A stretch of 64,000 bases of DNA from Bordetella ansorpii (GCF_900078315.1 NZ_FKBS01000014.1:866802-930801); one strand, 5' to 3'; positions 18,177-27,415 are shown, numbered from the stretch's first letter. Numbers and translations are program-made. Notes: generated from the letters alone by a model not told the origin.

Positions 18177-19802
18177 TCATGCCTGGACCTGCGCCTCGCG
18201 CGCCGCCGTGTCGGCGGCATCCAGCAACATCACATAGCGCCGCATCAGCCACACCGCCCGCTCGAACAGCGCCGTCGCGGCGAAGGCGGCCTGCTGGGCC
18301 TGCGGCGACAGGTCGCCGTTGTCGCGCAGCAGGCGGCGGCGGATGCCGTCCATCAGTTCCGAGCGGTCGTGCGTCAGCGCGCGCAGCAGGCTCAGGTCGT
18401 CGGCATGCGCCGAGGCGGCGGCTTCGGCCAGTGTCTGCAGCATCATGTGCAGGCCCTCGACCAGATTGCCCGTCAGGCGGCTGACCTCGCCGCCCTGGCC
18501 GCTGCCGGTCACCGCCACGTGCAGTTCGGCCAGTGTTTCCTGCAGCGCCACCAGCAGTTCGTTGCGGTCGCGCAGCACGATGGTGCGTTCCAGCACCTCG
18601 CGCGAGCGGTTGCGGTCGGCCAGGTCGGTGATGAAGTGCTCGCACTGCTTGAGCACGCCGCGCTCGGCGGCATGGCGCACCCCGGGGGCCACGCCGGGCT
18701 GCTCGACGTCCGCGCGCAGCGAGTCGAGATAGCCGGGCAGCGTGGCCAGCAGGCGCTGCTGCTCCAGGTCGACCAGCAGCAGGGCGCTTTCGGGTTCGTC
18801 CAGCGCATGGTCGTTCAGGTACTGCGGCTTGCCCAGCACCTCTTGCACCGACGGCGGCGCGCTGCGCTCGACGTAGCGCACGATGGGCCCGTAGGCCAGC
18901 CGCATGGTCAGGTCGGACACCACCTGCAGGATGACGTACACGGCGGCCAGTTGCGCCGACGCGGACAGGTTCAGGGCGTGGATGGCGGCCGTCAACATGG
19001 GCCAGCCGGTGCTCCATTCGACGGCGAACAGGATGACGGTGACGGCCACGCCCGATGCCTTCAACAACACCTGGTAGGTGACCAGCTGGCGCGCGCTGCC
19101 ATCCAGCTTGCCGGCCAGCATCTTGGCCGACAGGCCCGAGCCCAGGCCCGCGCCCAGCACGATCAACGCGCCGCTTTCGAAGGTAATCAGCCCGCCCGCG
19201 GCCATGGCCATGGTCAGCACGCTGACGGTGGTGGACGACTGCGCGATCAGCGCCACGCCGGTGCCCATCGCGAAGCTCAGCAGGTAATAGTGCGAGGACA
19301 GTTCCAGGTAGACGCGCAGCGTATCCAGCTGCTTGAGCGGCCCGGTGCCCGCCTTGATGAAATCGATGCCCAGGAACAACAGTCCCACGCCCAGCAGCGC
19401 ACCGATCAGGTGGCGGTAGCGCGCCGAATCGTCCAGCTTCAGGTAGTAAGCGAAACCCGTCAGGCCCACCAGGACCAGCACCAGCAGGTGCATGTTGATG
19501 GCGGCCACCAGCACCAGCATGGAGGTGCCCAGGTTGGCCCAGTTGATGACGGGGAAGGCGCGGCGCGTCTGAACGGCGCCCGCCGTGACCAGGGCCACCA
19601 GCACGAAGGTGACCGCATTGACGCTTTGCATGATGGCGCCGGCCGACAGGCCGAACACGGCGATCGAGCCGTGGCCCGACAGCGCCTTGGCGATCATCAT
19701 GCGCATCTTGCGGCCGGCCAATTGCTTCAGGTTCGAGCTGATCAACCGGATGCCGATGAAGAAGAGGCCCAGTCCCGCGAAAATTGGCGCAGCGATGTCC
19801 AC
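18177..19802 (-). CDS. Na/Pi cotransporter family protein with C-terminal PhoU-like domain
   Basis: Sodium-dependent phosphate transporter/exporter-like membrane protein of about 541 residues. Two inverted Na/Pi repeats are visible, with the hallmark Q-S-x motifs IMQSVNAVT and IAQSSTTVS, and many TM helices up to about residue 310 of the long frame. The C-terminal third is helical and soluble, PhoU-like (VLKQCEHFITDLADRN, ELLVALQETLAELH). The GTG at 19802 (VDIAAPIFAGLGLFFIGI) fits the usual family N-terminus; in-frame ATGs at 19844 and 19883 would add a basic non-family extension, so the start is uncertain. Single gene between a membrane protein and a nitronate monooxygenase, all minus strand. 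Confidence 0.85.
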   Translation of the reverse strand: MDIAAPIFAGLGLFFIGIRLISSNLKQLAGRKMRMMIAKALSGHGSIAVFGLSAGAIMQSVNAVTFVLVALVTAGAVQTRRAFPVINWANLGTSMLVLVAAINMHLLVLVLVGLTGFAYYLKLDDSARYRHLIGALLGVGLLFLGIDFIKAGTGPLKQLDTLRVYLELSSHYYLLSFAMGTGVALIAQSSTTVSVLTMAMAAGGLITFESGALIVLGAGLGSGLSAKMLAGKLDGSARQLVTYQVLLKASGVAVTVILFAVEWSTGWPMLTAAIHALNLSASAQLAAVYVILQVVSDLTMRLAYGPIVRYVERSAPPSVQEVLGKPQYLNDHALDEPESALLLVDLEQQRLLATLPGYLDSLRADVEQPGVAPGVRHAAERGVLKQCEHFITDLADRNRSREVLERTIVLRDRNELLVALQETLAELHVAVTGSGQGGEVSRLTGNLVEGLHMMLQTLAEAAASAHADDLSLLRALTHDRSELMDGIRRRLLRDNGDLSPQAQQAAFAATALFERAVWLMRRYVMLLDAADTAAREAQVQA

Positions 19803-19989
19803 GTGAAAACGTATCCGGCGTTGAGGTGATGGCCGCAACGCCATGCGGGGCGGGCGCCGTGGGCGCCGCAGCCAACAATGCACGCGGACGTACGGCTAGG
19901 GGTCGCTGCGGATTGTATGAGACAGGGATGACATGAAATATGACGTTTTTGTGATTGCGTTCATGCCATCGCCCGTTTTCAGCCCGGGT

Positions 19990-21075
19990 TCAGCCGCGCA
20001 GGGCGGCCAGGGCATGGACCGCTTCGTCCAGTTCGGCGCGCAGGTGCCGCACCAGTTCGGCGGCAGGCAGGCTGCGAGCCAGCCGTGCGGCCTGACCCGC
20101 CCACTGCGCGGCGTAGTCCGCGTTGCCCTGCGCCTTGGCCGCCGCGTGCAGACGCTTGCCGGCGTCGTAGGCGATGGGATAGTCCGGCGCGGGGGGACTG
20201 TCGGCAGAGTCGCCCAGCGCGCTCAGGCGGTTGGACAGGCCGCGCGCCGGACGGCCCGAGATGGCGCGGGTCAGCGTGGTGGGCGGCGCGTCGGCGGACA
20301 GCAGGTTCTGCCGGTAGGCGGCATCGGCCGACGATTCGGGACACGCCACGAAAGCCGTGCCCAGTTGCGCGGCCTGCGCGCCCAGCGCCAGCGCCGCGGC
20401 GATGCCGGCGCCGTCCATGATGCCGCCGGCGGCGATCACCGGTTGCTCGACGCGCGTGGCCAGCAGGCGCACCAGCGCCAGCGTGCCCAGGCCCTCGTCG
20501 GGGCCGTTTTCATCGAACACGCCGCGATGGCCGCCCGCCTCGATGCCCTGCGCCACGATGGCGTCGATGCCCGCGTCGGCCGCCTGCCGCGCTTCGGCCA
20601 GGCTGGTGGCGGTGGCCAGCAGGTAGACGCCGGCTTCGCGCAGGGCGCGGATGCGCTCGGCCCCGGGCAGGCCGAAATGGAAACTGACCACGGCGGGCCG
20701 TTGTTCCACCAGCATGTCCAGCATGGCGTCGTCCACCAGGAAGCTGGTGTAGATCTCGCTTAATTGCGCGGGCGGACTGGCGCCGAACGCGGCGTATTCG
20801 GCGGCCAGGTACTGCAGCCAGCGCTGTTCGCGCGCCGGGTCGGACACCGCGGGGGCATGGCAGAACAGGTTCACGTTGAAGGGGCGGCTGGTCAGCGCGC
20901 GGGTCTGCTCGATGGCTTGCCGTGCGCCCGCGGCATCCATGGCGCCCACGCCCAGCGAGCCCAGCGCGCCGGCGTTGGAGACGGCCGCGGCCATGGCGGG
21001 CGTGCTGACGCCGGCCATGGGCGCCTGGATGATCGGGCTGGTCAGGCCCAGCCGGGCGGCGAACGAAGTGGGCAT
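19990..21075 (-). CDS. Nitronate monooxygenase (FMN-dependent, class I type)
   Basis: TIM-barrel flavoenzyme that oxidises alkyl nitronates such as propionate-3-nitronate. 361 residues with [20 protein letters not shown] at the N-terminus, [25 protein letters not shown] (FMN phosphate loop with the conserved His), PVIAAGGI and GTAF(V)ACPES. These match class I NMO/2-nitropropane dioxygenase. CGGAG stands upstream of the ATG. It is third in a minus-strand run MFS - LysR - NMO with small gaps (32 and 25 bases), suggesting one transcription unit in which the transporter and oxygenase handle a nitro compound or a related toxic metabolite. Confidence 0.9.
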   Translation of the reverse strand: MPTSFAARLGLTSPIIQAPMAGVSTPAMAAAVSNAGALGSLGVGAMDAAGARQAIEQTRALTSRPFNVNLFCHAPAVSDPAREQRWLQYLAAEYAAFGASPPAQLSEIYTSFLVDDAMLDMLVEQRPAVVSFHFGLPGAERIRALREAGVYLLATATSLAEARQAADAGIDAIVAQGIEAGGHRGVFDENGPDEGLGTLALVRLLATRVEQPVIAAGGIMDGAGIAAALALGAQAAQLGTAFVACPESSADAAYRQNLLSADAPPTTLTRAISGRPARGLSNRLSALGDSADSPPAPDYPIAYDAGKRLHAAAKAQGNADYAAQWAGQAARLARSLPAAELVRHLRAELDEAVHALAALRG

Positions 21076-21100
21076 GGAAGGCTCCGGAAAAGAGAAGGGG

Positions 21101-21982
21101 TCAGGCGGCTCGCAGGATTTCGCGCAGCAGCGCGCGGTACGCGGCCGTGTCGTAGCCGGCGCGCCGGATCATGAAGATGTGCGCGTCGCGCAGGAACAGG
21201 GTGCGCACGGCGGCGGCGTCGCGATGCAGGTCCAGCACCGATTGCGGCAGCAGGGCGACCGAGGTGCCAGCCATCACGCAGGCCATGATGGCGTGATACG
21301 AGTTGGCCTCGACAACGTTCCAGTGCGGCAGGCCGGGGCGGGACAGCCAGTCCTGCGCGTATTGGCGGTAGGTGCAGCCGCGGGCGAAGCCGGCGAGGCT
21401 GCGCACCTGCACGTCGGCCGGCGTGCGCACTTCGGGATGGCCCGGCGGGAACACCAGCATTAGCTGTTCGGTGAACAGATAGGTGCCTTCGATGCCGGGC
21501 GCCAGCAGGCTCAGGTCGGCGGACGCGGCCGGCCCGTCGCCGGGGTAGGCCACGGCGGCGCAATCCAGCTCATGCGCCGCCACCGCGTCGGCCATCGCCT
21601 GCGTGGTGCCGGTGCGGATCTGGACGTGCACGTCGGGCCAGCAGGCATGGAAACGCGCCAGCGGGGCGGGCAGGCGGCTGGCGGCCGTGCTTTCCATCGA
21701 ACCCACGCGCAGCGTGCCGCTTGGCCGGCCGGCATGCACGGATTGCCGGGCTTCCTCGGCCAGCGCCAGGATGCGTTCGGCGTACTCGAGGAAGCCCTGG
21801 CCTTCGGGGGTCAGCGTCATGCGGCGGCCATCGCGCAGGAACAGCGCGACGCCCAGGTCGTCTTCCAGCTGCTTCAGGCGCGTGGTGACGTTGGACTGCA
21901 CGCGGTCCAGCGCCTGCGCGGCGCGGGTGACGCTTTGTTCGCGCGCCACGGCGCGGAAGATTTCCAGTTCGGCGAATTCCAT
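21101..21982 (-). CDS. LysR family transcriptional regulator
   Basis: 293-residue [27 protein letters not shown], then [19 protein letters not shown], with [14 protein letters not shown]. Effector domain includes [17 protein letters not shown] and a C-terminal ALLPQSVLD. The VQSNVT recognition helix and RVGSME start of the cofactor domain resemble the CysB/GltC-like YtlI-type group. The start codon is preceded by the end of the MFS gene 32 bases upstream. Being inside, rather than divergent from, its presumed operon is unusual for an LTTR. Confidence 0.88.
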   Translation of the reverse strand: MEFAELEIFRAVAREQSVTRAAQALDRVQSNVTTRLKQLEDDLGVALFLRDGRRMTLTPEGQGFLEYAERILALAEEARQSVHAGRPSGTLRVGSMESTAASRLPAPLARFHACWPDVHVQIRTGTTQAMADAVAAHELDCAAVAYPGDGPAASADLSLLAPGIEGTYLFTEQLMLVFPPGHPEVRTPADVQVRSLAGFARGCTYRQYAQDWLSRPGLPHWNVVEANSYHAIMACVMAGTSVALLPQSVLDLHRDAAAVRTLFLRDAHIFMIRRAGYDTAAYRALLREILRAA

Positions 21983-22014
21983 GGTCTCAAGCGGAGAGTC
22001 GTGACTTTCAAGCC

Positions 22015-23196
22015 CTAGGCATGCGCGCCGGATGCGCGCCGCCGCGAGGCCGCGGGCCGCATGCACAATGCGGCGCCCAGCACCAGCGCCGCGCTGGCGG
22101 CGGCCAGGGCCGGGTCGAAGCCATGACCGAGACCATACAGCCAACCGGAGGCCAGCGGGCCGGCGATCTGGCCCACGCCATAGGCGGCGGTAAGCGCGGC
22201 CATCAGGTTGAACGGCACCTGGCCCGCCACGTGGCGCGCCGCGGGCATCGCGATGGTGACCGTGCCGGTGAAGGTGCCGCCCACCAGCAGCGCGCTGGCC
22301 AGATAGGCGGGCAGCGTGTGGCTGAGCACCGGCAGCACCACGCCCAGGGCCTGCAGCAGCAGGTTCAATGCCAGGGCGCGGCGCGCGCCCAGCGCGCGAT
22401 TGATGCGATGCCACCAGAAACAGGCGGGGATGGCGCCCAGGCCGAAGGCGGCCCACAGGTGCACCGGATCGATGCCGTGCAGGGCATCGCGCACGAACAG
22501 CGGCAGATAGGTGGCGGTGACGATGTAGCCGAAGCCCGCCAGGCCGTAGCTGGCGATCAGTTGCCAGGGGCCCAGGCCGTCCTGCCGGACGGTACGCGCC
22601 TGCGTCTGCGCAGGGTGTGCCGCGTGAGGTACGCGGGCCGACAGGAACGGCCACAGCGCCACGGTGAACACGCCCGCGGCCACGGTCAGGATGCCCCACA
22701 GCGCGGCGCTATGCAGGCCCAGGCGATTGCCGGCGGCGACCAGCTCGGCCGAGACCAGGATGCCGGCGCCCACCCCCGCGAACAGCAGGGGCGCGCCTTC
22801 CGGGTGGCCGACCACCTGGAACAGCCAGGCGGCGGCGGCCACCATGGCCATGGCGCTGGCCACGCCGGCGATGAAGCGCAAGGCATACATCAGGGCATCC
22901 GGCATGTGCCAGGACATTGTCGCCAGCACCAGCAAGGTGGCGGCCAGCCCGATGCCGCACACCCGAGAGGCCGAGGCGGCGCGCATGCGGCCCAGGGCCA
23001 GCGCGCCGGCCAGATAGCCGGCGTAGTTGGCGGACGCCGCCAGCGATCCGCCGGACAGATGCAGGAAGCCGTCGCGCAGCATCAGCGGATACATGCCGGT
23101 GAAGGCGAAACGGCCGAAGCCCATGGCGACGGCCAGCACCGCGCCGGCGGCCAGTGCGGCCGAAGCGGGACGCAGGGAAGAGAAAGAGGCAGGCAT
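22015..23196 (-). CDS. YbfB/YjiJ family MFS transporter
   Basis: 393 residues with about 12 TM helices. The N-terminus GFGRFAFTGMYPLML is the hallmark of the YbfB/YjiJ group (pattern G-x-G-R-F-A-Y/F-T-P/G-x-L-P). Other family words: NYAGYLAGAL, RFIAGVASA, FAGVGAGI, YGLAGFGYIVTATYLP. Substrate is unknown. First gene of a run with LysR and nitronate monooxygenase. It is driven from the AT-rich region 23197-23334. Confidence 0.88.
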   Translation of the reverse strand: MPASFSSLRPASAALAAGAVLAVAMGFGRFAFTGMYPLMLRDGFLHLSGGSLAASANYAGYLAGALALGRMRAASASRVCGIGLAATLLVLATMSWHMPDALMYALRFIAGVASAMAMVAAAAWLFQVVGHPEGAPLLFAGVGAGILVSAELVAAGNRLGLHSAALWGILTVAAGVFTVALWPFLSARVPHAAHPAQTQARTVRQDGLGPWQLIASYGLAGFGYIVTATYLPLFVRDALHGIDPVHLWAAFGLGAIPACFWWHRINRALGARRALALNLLLQALGVVLPVLSHTLPAYLASALLVGGTFTGTVTIAMPAARHVAGQVPFNLMAALTAAYGVGQIAGPLASGWLYGLGHGFDPALAAASAALVLGAALCMRPAASRRRASGAHA

Positions 23197-23264
23197 GGCA
23201 GGTTCGCTTGCGGTGGGAACCCGGCGAGGCGCGATGCAGCCATCGCCGATGGCATGCCTTCAGC

Positions 23265-23325
23265 TTACTTTTTATTCCTATAAAAAGATAGAAATAAATT
23301 TATCAATCTCTTTTTAAGATTTTAG
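23265..23325 (-). promoter_or_regulatory. AT-rich palindromic promoter region upstream of the MFS gene
   Basis: A strongly AT-rich patch in very GC-rich surroundings. TTTTTAT (23269-23275) and ATAAAAA (23280-23286) form a perfect dyad with a 4-base spacer, followed by GATA...TATC (23287-23304). It most likely holds the promoter and operator of the minus-strand MFS-LysR-NMO unit, with the in-operon LysR protein as candidate binder. Confidence 0.5.
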
Positions 23326-23334
23326 AGCTTGGGG

Positions 23335-23979
23335 TCATTCCGCCGCCATCGCTTCGATGGCTTCACGGACCCGCCGCACGTGGCCGATGCCCGCCTGCCG
23401 CGCCGCTTCGGCCTGTCCCGCCAGCACCGCCGCGCCGATGCGGCGGTAGTCCGCCAGGCGCAACTCGCGCAGGCCGGGCAGGCGAAAGCACGCATGCACC
23501 ACGTGCATCTGGATCGCGGGAAACAGGCGCTTGAGTTCGCGGTTCGCGGCCACGTCCAGCAGCGCGCGGTAGAAGTGGCGGCGCGCGGCGAGAAAAGCCT
23601 GGCGGCCGGTGGCGTCGTCCAATTCGTCCAGGGCCGCATGCAGGGCGGGTGTGTGCCCGGACGTTCCCGCCCGCCGCGCCGCCGTGGCGGCCAGCAGCCC
23701 GGTCATGTATTCGGCGATTTCCAGCACGTCCTGCGCATCGGCCAGCGTCAGCGTGCGGATGGCCGCGCCGCGATGGCGGTTCAGGTCCACGATGCCGTCG
23801 GCCGCCAGCTTCTGCAGGGCTTCGCGCACGCTGTTGCGGCCCACGCCGAACTGCTCCGCCAGGTCGGTCTCGACCAGCCGCTGGCCAGGCAGGAAGGTCT
23901 GCGCTTCCAGGCCGTGGACGATGCCGGTGAAGACGGCGCCGGAGGCGGTGGCGGGAGAGGGGGCATCTGGGGACGGCAT
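23335..23979 (-). CDS. GntR family regulator, FCD (FadR-like) subfamily
   Basis: 214 residues. N-terminal winged HTH (LPGQRLVETDLAEQFGVGRN, SVREALQKLAADGIVDLNRH) and an all-helical FCD effector domain (DAQDVLEIAEYMTGLLAATAA; H-F/Y-R-A-L-L; V-V-H-A-C). The ATG at 23979 has AAGGAT upstream; an earlier in-frame start would run through the operator and the neighbouring promoter. It is divergent from the SDR - acyl-CoA dehydrogenase - APH kinase operon and very probably controls it through the twin sites at 23994-24017. FCD regulators bind acyl or hydroxy/keto acids. Confidence 0.9.
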   Translation of the reverse strand: MPSPDAPSPATASGAVFTGIVHGLEAQTFLPGQRLVETDLAEQFGVGRNSVREALQKLAADGIVDLNRHRGAAIRTLTLADAQDVLEIAEYMTGLLAATAARRAGTSGHTPALHAALDELDDATGRQAFLAARRHFYRALLDVAANRELKRLFPAIQMHVVHACFRLPGLRELRLADYRRIGAAVLAGQAEAARQAGIGHVRRVREAIEAMAAE

Positions 23980-23993
23980 GGATCTATCCTTGT

Positions 23994-24017
23994 TTGTGGT
24001 ACATGATTGTCCTACAA
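23994..24017. promoter_or_regulatory. Twin GntR/FCD operator sites
   Basis: TTGTGGTACAT (23994-24004) and TTGTCCTACAA (24007-24017) both follow the TNGTNNNACNA pattern of FadR/FCD regulators (the first departs only at the last base) and lie 13 bp apart. The second is the core of a perfect ATTGT-CCT-ACAAT dyad. They sit between the divergent GntR and SDR starts. Confidence 0.65.
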
Positions 24018-24050
24018 TTTTTCGACTTGGAGACAACGGAGACAAGGCCC

Positions 24051-24803
24051 ATGAGCCAGCCCAAGCAATTGAATGGCCGTCGCGCACTGATCACGGGCGC
24101 GTCCAGCGGACTGGGCGCGCATTTCGCGGCGCTGCTGGCCGAACAGGGCGCGGAAGTCGTACTGGCGGCGCGCCGCGTGTCCGCGCTCGAGGGCGTGGCG
24201 CAAGCCATCCGCGCGGCGGGCGGCGTCGCGCACTGCGTGGCGCTGGACGTGACCGACGCCGCCTCGCGGCAGGCCCTGGCCGACGCGGCCGGCCCCATCG
24301 ACATCCTGGTCAACAACGCCGGCATCGTCCGGCAGGCACCCGCCTTGCAGCAGTCCGAACCCGACTGGGATGCGGTGCTGGACACCAATCTGAAGGGCAT
24401 GTTCTTCGTGGCGCAGGCCTTGGCGCCGGGCATGCAGGCCCGTGGCGGCGGCAGCATCGTCAACGTGGCGTCCATCCTGGGCCTGCGGCAGGGCGGCGGC
24501 GTGCTGCCCTATGCGGTGTCCAAGGCCGGCGTGATCCAGATGACCAAGTCGCTGGCGCTGGAGTGGGCGCGCCACGGCGTGCGCGTCAATGCGCTGGCGC
24601 CGGGCTACATCGATACCGAACTGAACCGCGATTTCTGGCCGTCCGAGGCGGGACAGGCCCTGATCAAGCGCATTCCGCAGCGGCGGCTGGGCCGGGTGCA
24701 GGACCTGGACGGGCCCTTGCTGCTGCTGGCCTCCGACGCCTCGCGCTACATGACGGGAACGGTCATCGTGGTCGATGGCGGGCACATGGTCAGCGGGTTG
24801 TAG
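24051..24803 (+). CDS. SDR family NAD(P)-dependent oxidoreductase
   Basis: 250-residue classical short-chain dehydrogenase: cofactor loop TGASSGLG, D-V-T adenine site (LDVTDA), NNAGI, catalytic Ser region VNVASILG, Y-A-V-S-K active-site Tyr/Lys, and P-G-Y-I-D-T-E-L. It ends with TGTVIVVDGGHMVSGL, typical of FabG-like enzymes. GGAGACAAGG precedes the ATG. First gene of the GntR-controlled operon; together with the acyl-CoA dehydrogenase and APH kinase it resembles LvaD of the levulinate pathway, which reduces a 4-oxoacyl-CoA. That assignment is inference from gene partners. Confidence 0.9.
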   Translation: MSQPKQLNGRRALITGASSGLGAHFAALLAEQGAEVVLAARRVSALEGVAQAIRAAGGVAHCVALDVTDAASRQALADAAGPIDILVNNAGIVRQAPALQQSEPDWDAVLDTNLKGMFFVAQALAPGMQARGGGSIVNVASILGLRQGGGVLPYAVSKAGVIQMTKSLALEWARHGVRVNALAPGYIDTELNRDFWPSEAGQALIKRIPQRRLGRVQDLDGPLLLLASDASRYMTGTVIVVDGGHMVSGL

Positions 24804-24920
24804 CGGATGGCGGCGCCGCCGGCCCGTGCGCCGGGTACGGATCCGCCGAATCCTCTTTCCGCCGCATCCGCCGCGTCATCGCGACATAGCCGGGCGCGGC
24901 ATCTCTACGGGAAACGTCTC

Positions 24921-26117
24921 ATGCAAGCTTCCGCATCGTCTTCCACCCCTCGCAGCCTGGCGATCGCCCAGCGCGTCGAGGCCTTCGTGCGCGACGTGGT
25001 GGTTCCATACGAGCAGGATCCGCGCTGGGGGCCGCATGGCCCCGAAGCCGGCCTGGTCGACGAACTGCGTGGCCTGGCGCGCCAGGCCGGGGTGATGACG
25101 CCGCACATCCTGGCCGACGGCAGCCATCTCACGCAACGCGAGACCGCCACGGTGCTCAAGCCCTCCGGCCTGTCGCCGCTGGGGCCGGTGGCCGTGAACA
25201 CCGGCGCGCCGGACGAAGGCAACATGTTCCTGCTGGGGCGCATCGGCACGCCGGAACAGCGCGCGCGGTTCCTGGCGCCGCTGGTCTCGGGACAGGCGCG
25301 CTCGGCCTTCTTCATGACCGAGCCGGCCACCGAGGACGGCGCGGGTTCCGATCCCTCGATGCTGCGCACCCGCGCGCGCCGCGACGGCGACGACTGGATC
25401 ATCGATGGCCGCAAGGCCTTCATCACCGGCGCGCAGGGCGCGGCGGTGGGCATCGTCATGGCGCGCACCGCCGACGATGCACGCGGCGGCGCCACGATGT
25501 TCCTGGTCGACCTGCCGCATCCCGCCATCCGCGTCGAGCGCGTGCTGGACACCATCGACGGTTCCATGCCGGGCGGCCACGCCATCGTCGTCATCGACGG
25601 ACTGCGCGTGCCGCGCGGGCAGGTGCTGGGCGAGGTGGATGAAGGCTTTCGCTACGCGCAGATCCGCCTGTCGCCGGCGCGCCTGTCGCATTGCATGCGC
25701 TGGCACGGCGCGGCCACGCGCGCGCAGGAGATCGCCGTCGCCTACGCGACCCGGCGCCGCGCGTTCGGCAAGCTGCTGATCGACCACGAGGGCGTGGGCT
25801 TCATGCTGGCCGAGAACCAGATCGCCTTGCGCCAGGCCGAACTGATGATCGACTGGTGCGCCGACGCGCTGGACGCGGGGTCGCTGGCCAGCGTCGAAAG
25901 CTCGATGGCCAAGGTGTCGGTGTCGGAAGGCCTGTTCGACGTGGTGGACCGCTGCGTGCAGGTCATGGGCGGCACGGGCGTGTCGGGCGATACGGTGGTC
26001 GAGCAGATCTTCCGCGAACTGCGCGCGTTCCGCATCTACGACGGCCCGACGGAGGTGCACAAGTGGTCGATCGCCAGGCACATCAAGCGCACGGCGCTGG
26101 CCGGAGAGCAGGCATGA
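24921..26117 (+). CDS. Acyl-CoA dehydrogenase family protein (ACAD10/11-, LvaC-like context)
   Basis: FAD-dependent acyl-CoA dehydrogenase fold, 398 residues. Visible: FFMTEP (flavin site), GAGSDPSMLRTRA, IIDGRKAFITGAQGA, RRRAFGKLL, VQVMGGTGVSGD and YDGPTEVHKWSIAR near the C-terminus. The start ATG is the one beginning MQASASS; upstream codons are Arg/Pro-rich and not family-like. The ATGA overlap with the following phosphotransferase gene means tight coupling. In LvaC and in ACAD10/ACAD11 such dehydrogenase-fold enzymes remove phosphate from a 4-phosphoacyl-CoA; the same reaction is the best guess here. Confidence 0.9.
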   Translation: MQASASSSTPRSLAIAQRVEAFVRDVVVPYEQDPRWGPHGPEAGLVDELRGLARQAGVMTPHILADGSHLTQRETATVLKPSGLSPLGPVAVNTGAPDEGNMFLLGRIGTPEQRARFLAPLVSGQARSAFFMTEPATEDGAGSDPSMLRTRARRDGDDWIIDGRKAFITGAQGAAVGIVMARTADDARGGATMFLVDLPHPAIRVERVLDTIDGSMPGGHAIVVIDGLRVPRGQVLGEVDEGFRYAQIRLSPARLSHCMRWHGAATRAQEIAVAYATRRRAFGKLLIDHEGVGFMLAENQIALRQAELMIDWCADALDAGSLASVESSMAKVSVSEGLFDVVDRCVQVMGGTGVSGDTVVEQIFRELRAFRIYDGPTEVHKWSIARHIKRTALAGEQA

Positions 26118-27169
26118 GCGAGGGTGGCGCGACCATCCCGGTGCGCGAGGCGCATCGCTTCGATGCGCAGCGGCTGCATGCCTGGATGCAGGACAACGTG
26201 CCGGGATACGCCGGGCCGCTGCGCGTGGCGCAGTTCCAGGGCGGGCAATCGAATCCCACCTACCGGCTGGACACGCCCACGCGCGCCTACGTGCTGCGCC
26301 GCAAGCCGCCCGGCCAGTTGCTCAAGGGCGCGCACGCGGTCGAGCGCGAGGCGCGGGTGATGCAGGCGCTGGGCGATGCGGGCTTCCCCGTGCCGCGCAT
26401 CCACGGCCTGTGCACGGACGACGCCGTGATCGGCAGCTGGTTCTTCGTGATGGACATGGTCGAGGGCCGCATCTTCTGGGACGCCAGCTTTCCTGGCGTG
26501 CCAAGAGAGCAGCGCGCCGCGCACCTGGACGCGATGAACGCCACGCTGGCGGCCTTGCACGGCATCGATCCGCAGGCCGTGGGCCTGGGCGACTACGGGC
26601 GCAGCGGGCAGTACGTGGCGCGCCAGGTGTCGCGCTGGTCGGGCCAATACCTGCAGGACGAGGCCGCGGGACGCGTGCCCGACATGGACCGGCTGGTGCA
26701 ATGGCTGCCCGAGCACATCCCGGCCAATGACGAAACGGCCATCGTGCATGGCGACTACCGTGCCGACAACATGATCTTCCACCCCACCGAGCCGCGCGTG
26801 ATCGCGGTGCTGGACTGGGAGTTGTCCACGCTGGGCCATCCGCTGGCCGACTTCGCCTACAACGCGATGATGTACCGCATGCCTTCCGACATCCTGGGCG
26901 GCATCGCCAGCGTGGACCTGCGCGAAGCGGGCCTGCCCGGCGAGGCCGAGTACGTCGCGGCATACTGCCGCCGCACGGGCCGCGACGGCATCGCCGACCT
27001 GGACTACTACGTGGCGTTCAACATGTTCCGGTTCGCCGCCATCCTGCATGGCATCCGCGGCCGCGTGGCGCGCGGCACGGCGGCGGGCGCGGATGCGCGC
27101 GAGATGGCGGCGCGTGTCGAACGCGTGGCGGCATTGGCGTGGCGGCAGGCGCAGGCGGCGGGGGCCTGA
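26114..27169 (+). CDS. APH-family phosphotransferase (4-hydroxyacyl-CoA kinase candidate, LvaA/ACAD11-kinase-like)
   Basis: Aminoglycoside-phosphotransferase/choline-kinase fold, 351 residues. FQGGQSNPTYRL forms the nucleotide loop, YVLRRKPPGQLLKGAHAVER contains the ATP-binding Lys, the Brenner motif HGDYRADN carries catalytic Asp and Asn, and LDWELSTLGHPLAD gives the metal Asp. R-K-P-P-G-x-L-L-x-x-A-H is characteristic of the ACAD10/11-associated subgroup rather than of antibiotic-resistance kinases. The gene starts within the stop of the acyl-CoA dehydrogenase gene. In animals the two domains are fused; here they are separate, overlapping genes. Confidence 0.9.
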   Translation: MSEGGATIPVREAHRFDAQRLHAWMQDNVPGYAGPLRVAQFQGGQSNPTYRLDTPTRAYVLRRKPPGQLLKGAHAVEREARVMQALGDAGFPVPRIHGLCTDDAVIGSWFFVMDMVEGRIFWDASFPGVPREQRAAHLDAMNATLAALHGIDPQAVGLGDYGRSGQYVARQVSRWSGQYLQDEAAGRVPDMDRLVQWLPEHIPANDETAIVHGDYRADNMIFHPTEPRVIAVLDWELSTLGHPLADFAYNAMMYRMPSDILGGIASVDLREAGLPGEAEYVAAYCRRTGRDGIADLDYYVAFNMFRFAAILHGIRGRVARGTAAGADAREMAARVERVAALAWRQAQAAGA

Positions 27170-27367
27170 GGCGCGGTGCCTTCGACAGGCCGACGCGTCC
27201 GGGCATGCCGGCGCATCCCTGGGCCGCTCGCGGGCATGCCCGGACGACGCTGCCGGGCGCAGGGATATCCCCAGTCGTGTGTGACAAACAGCTTGCAGGG
27301 CATAGGCATAGAATGGCTGCCCCGGGCCGGTTGCCGCCGAGCCTGAAAACGTTTCCTTTTCGCCTGG

Positions 27368-27398
27368 CCTGGCCCGCGGCCGCCTGCCGCGGGCCAGG
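27368..27398. terminator. 12-bp perfect GC hairpin upstream of metallophosphoesterase gene
   Basis: Arms 27368-27379 (CCTGGCCCGCGG) and 27387-27398 (CCGCGGGCCAGG) pair perfectly around a 7-base loop, with GTTTTC after and GAAAAC (27345-27350) before. It resembles an intrinsic terminator for the plus-strand operon ending at 27169, though some 200 bases downstream and with only four T. It may instead be a leader hairpin of the next gene. Confidence 0.5.
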
Positions 27399-27415
27399 TG
27401 TTTTCCTCAGTCATC

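Noticed and set aside
17172-19829. Long plus-strand frame antisense to the membrane protein and Na/Pi transporter genes
   Set aside because: Low-complexity Gln/Gly/Arg translation typical of antisense frames in GC-rich DNA; no start signals or motifs.
26114-27169. Aminoglycoside resistance kinase
   Set aside because: The fold is APH-like, but the RKPPGQLLKGAH motif and coupling to an acyl-CoA dehydrogenase place it with hydroxyacyl-CoA kinases.
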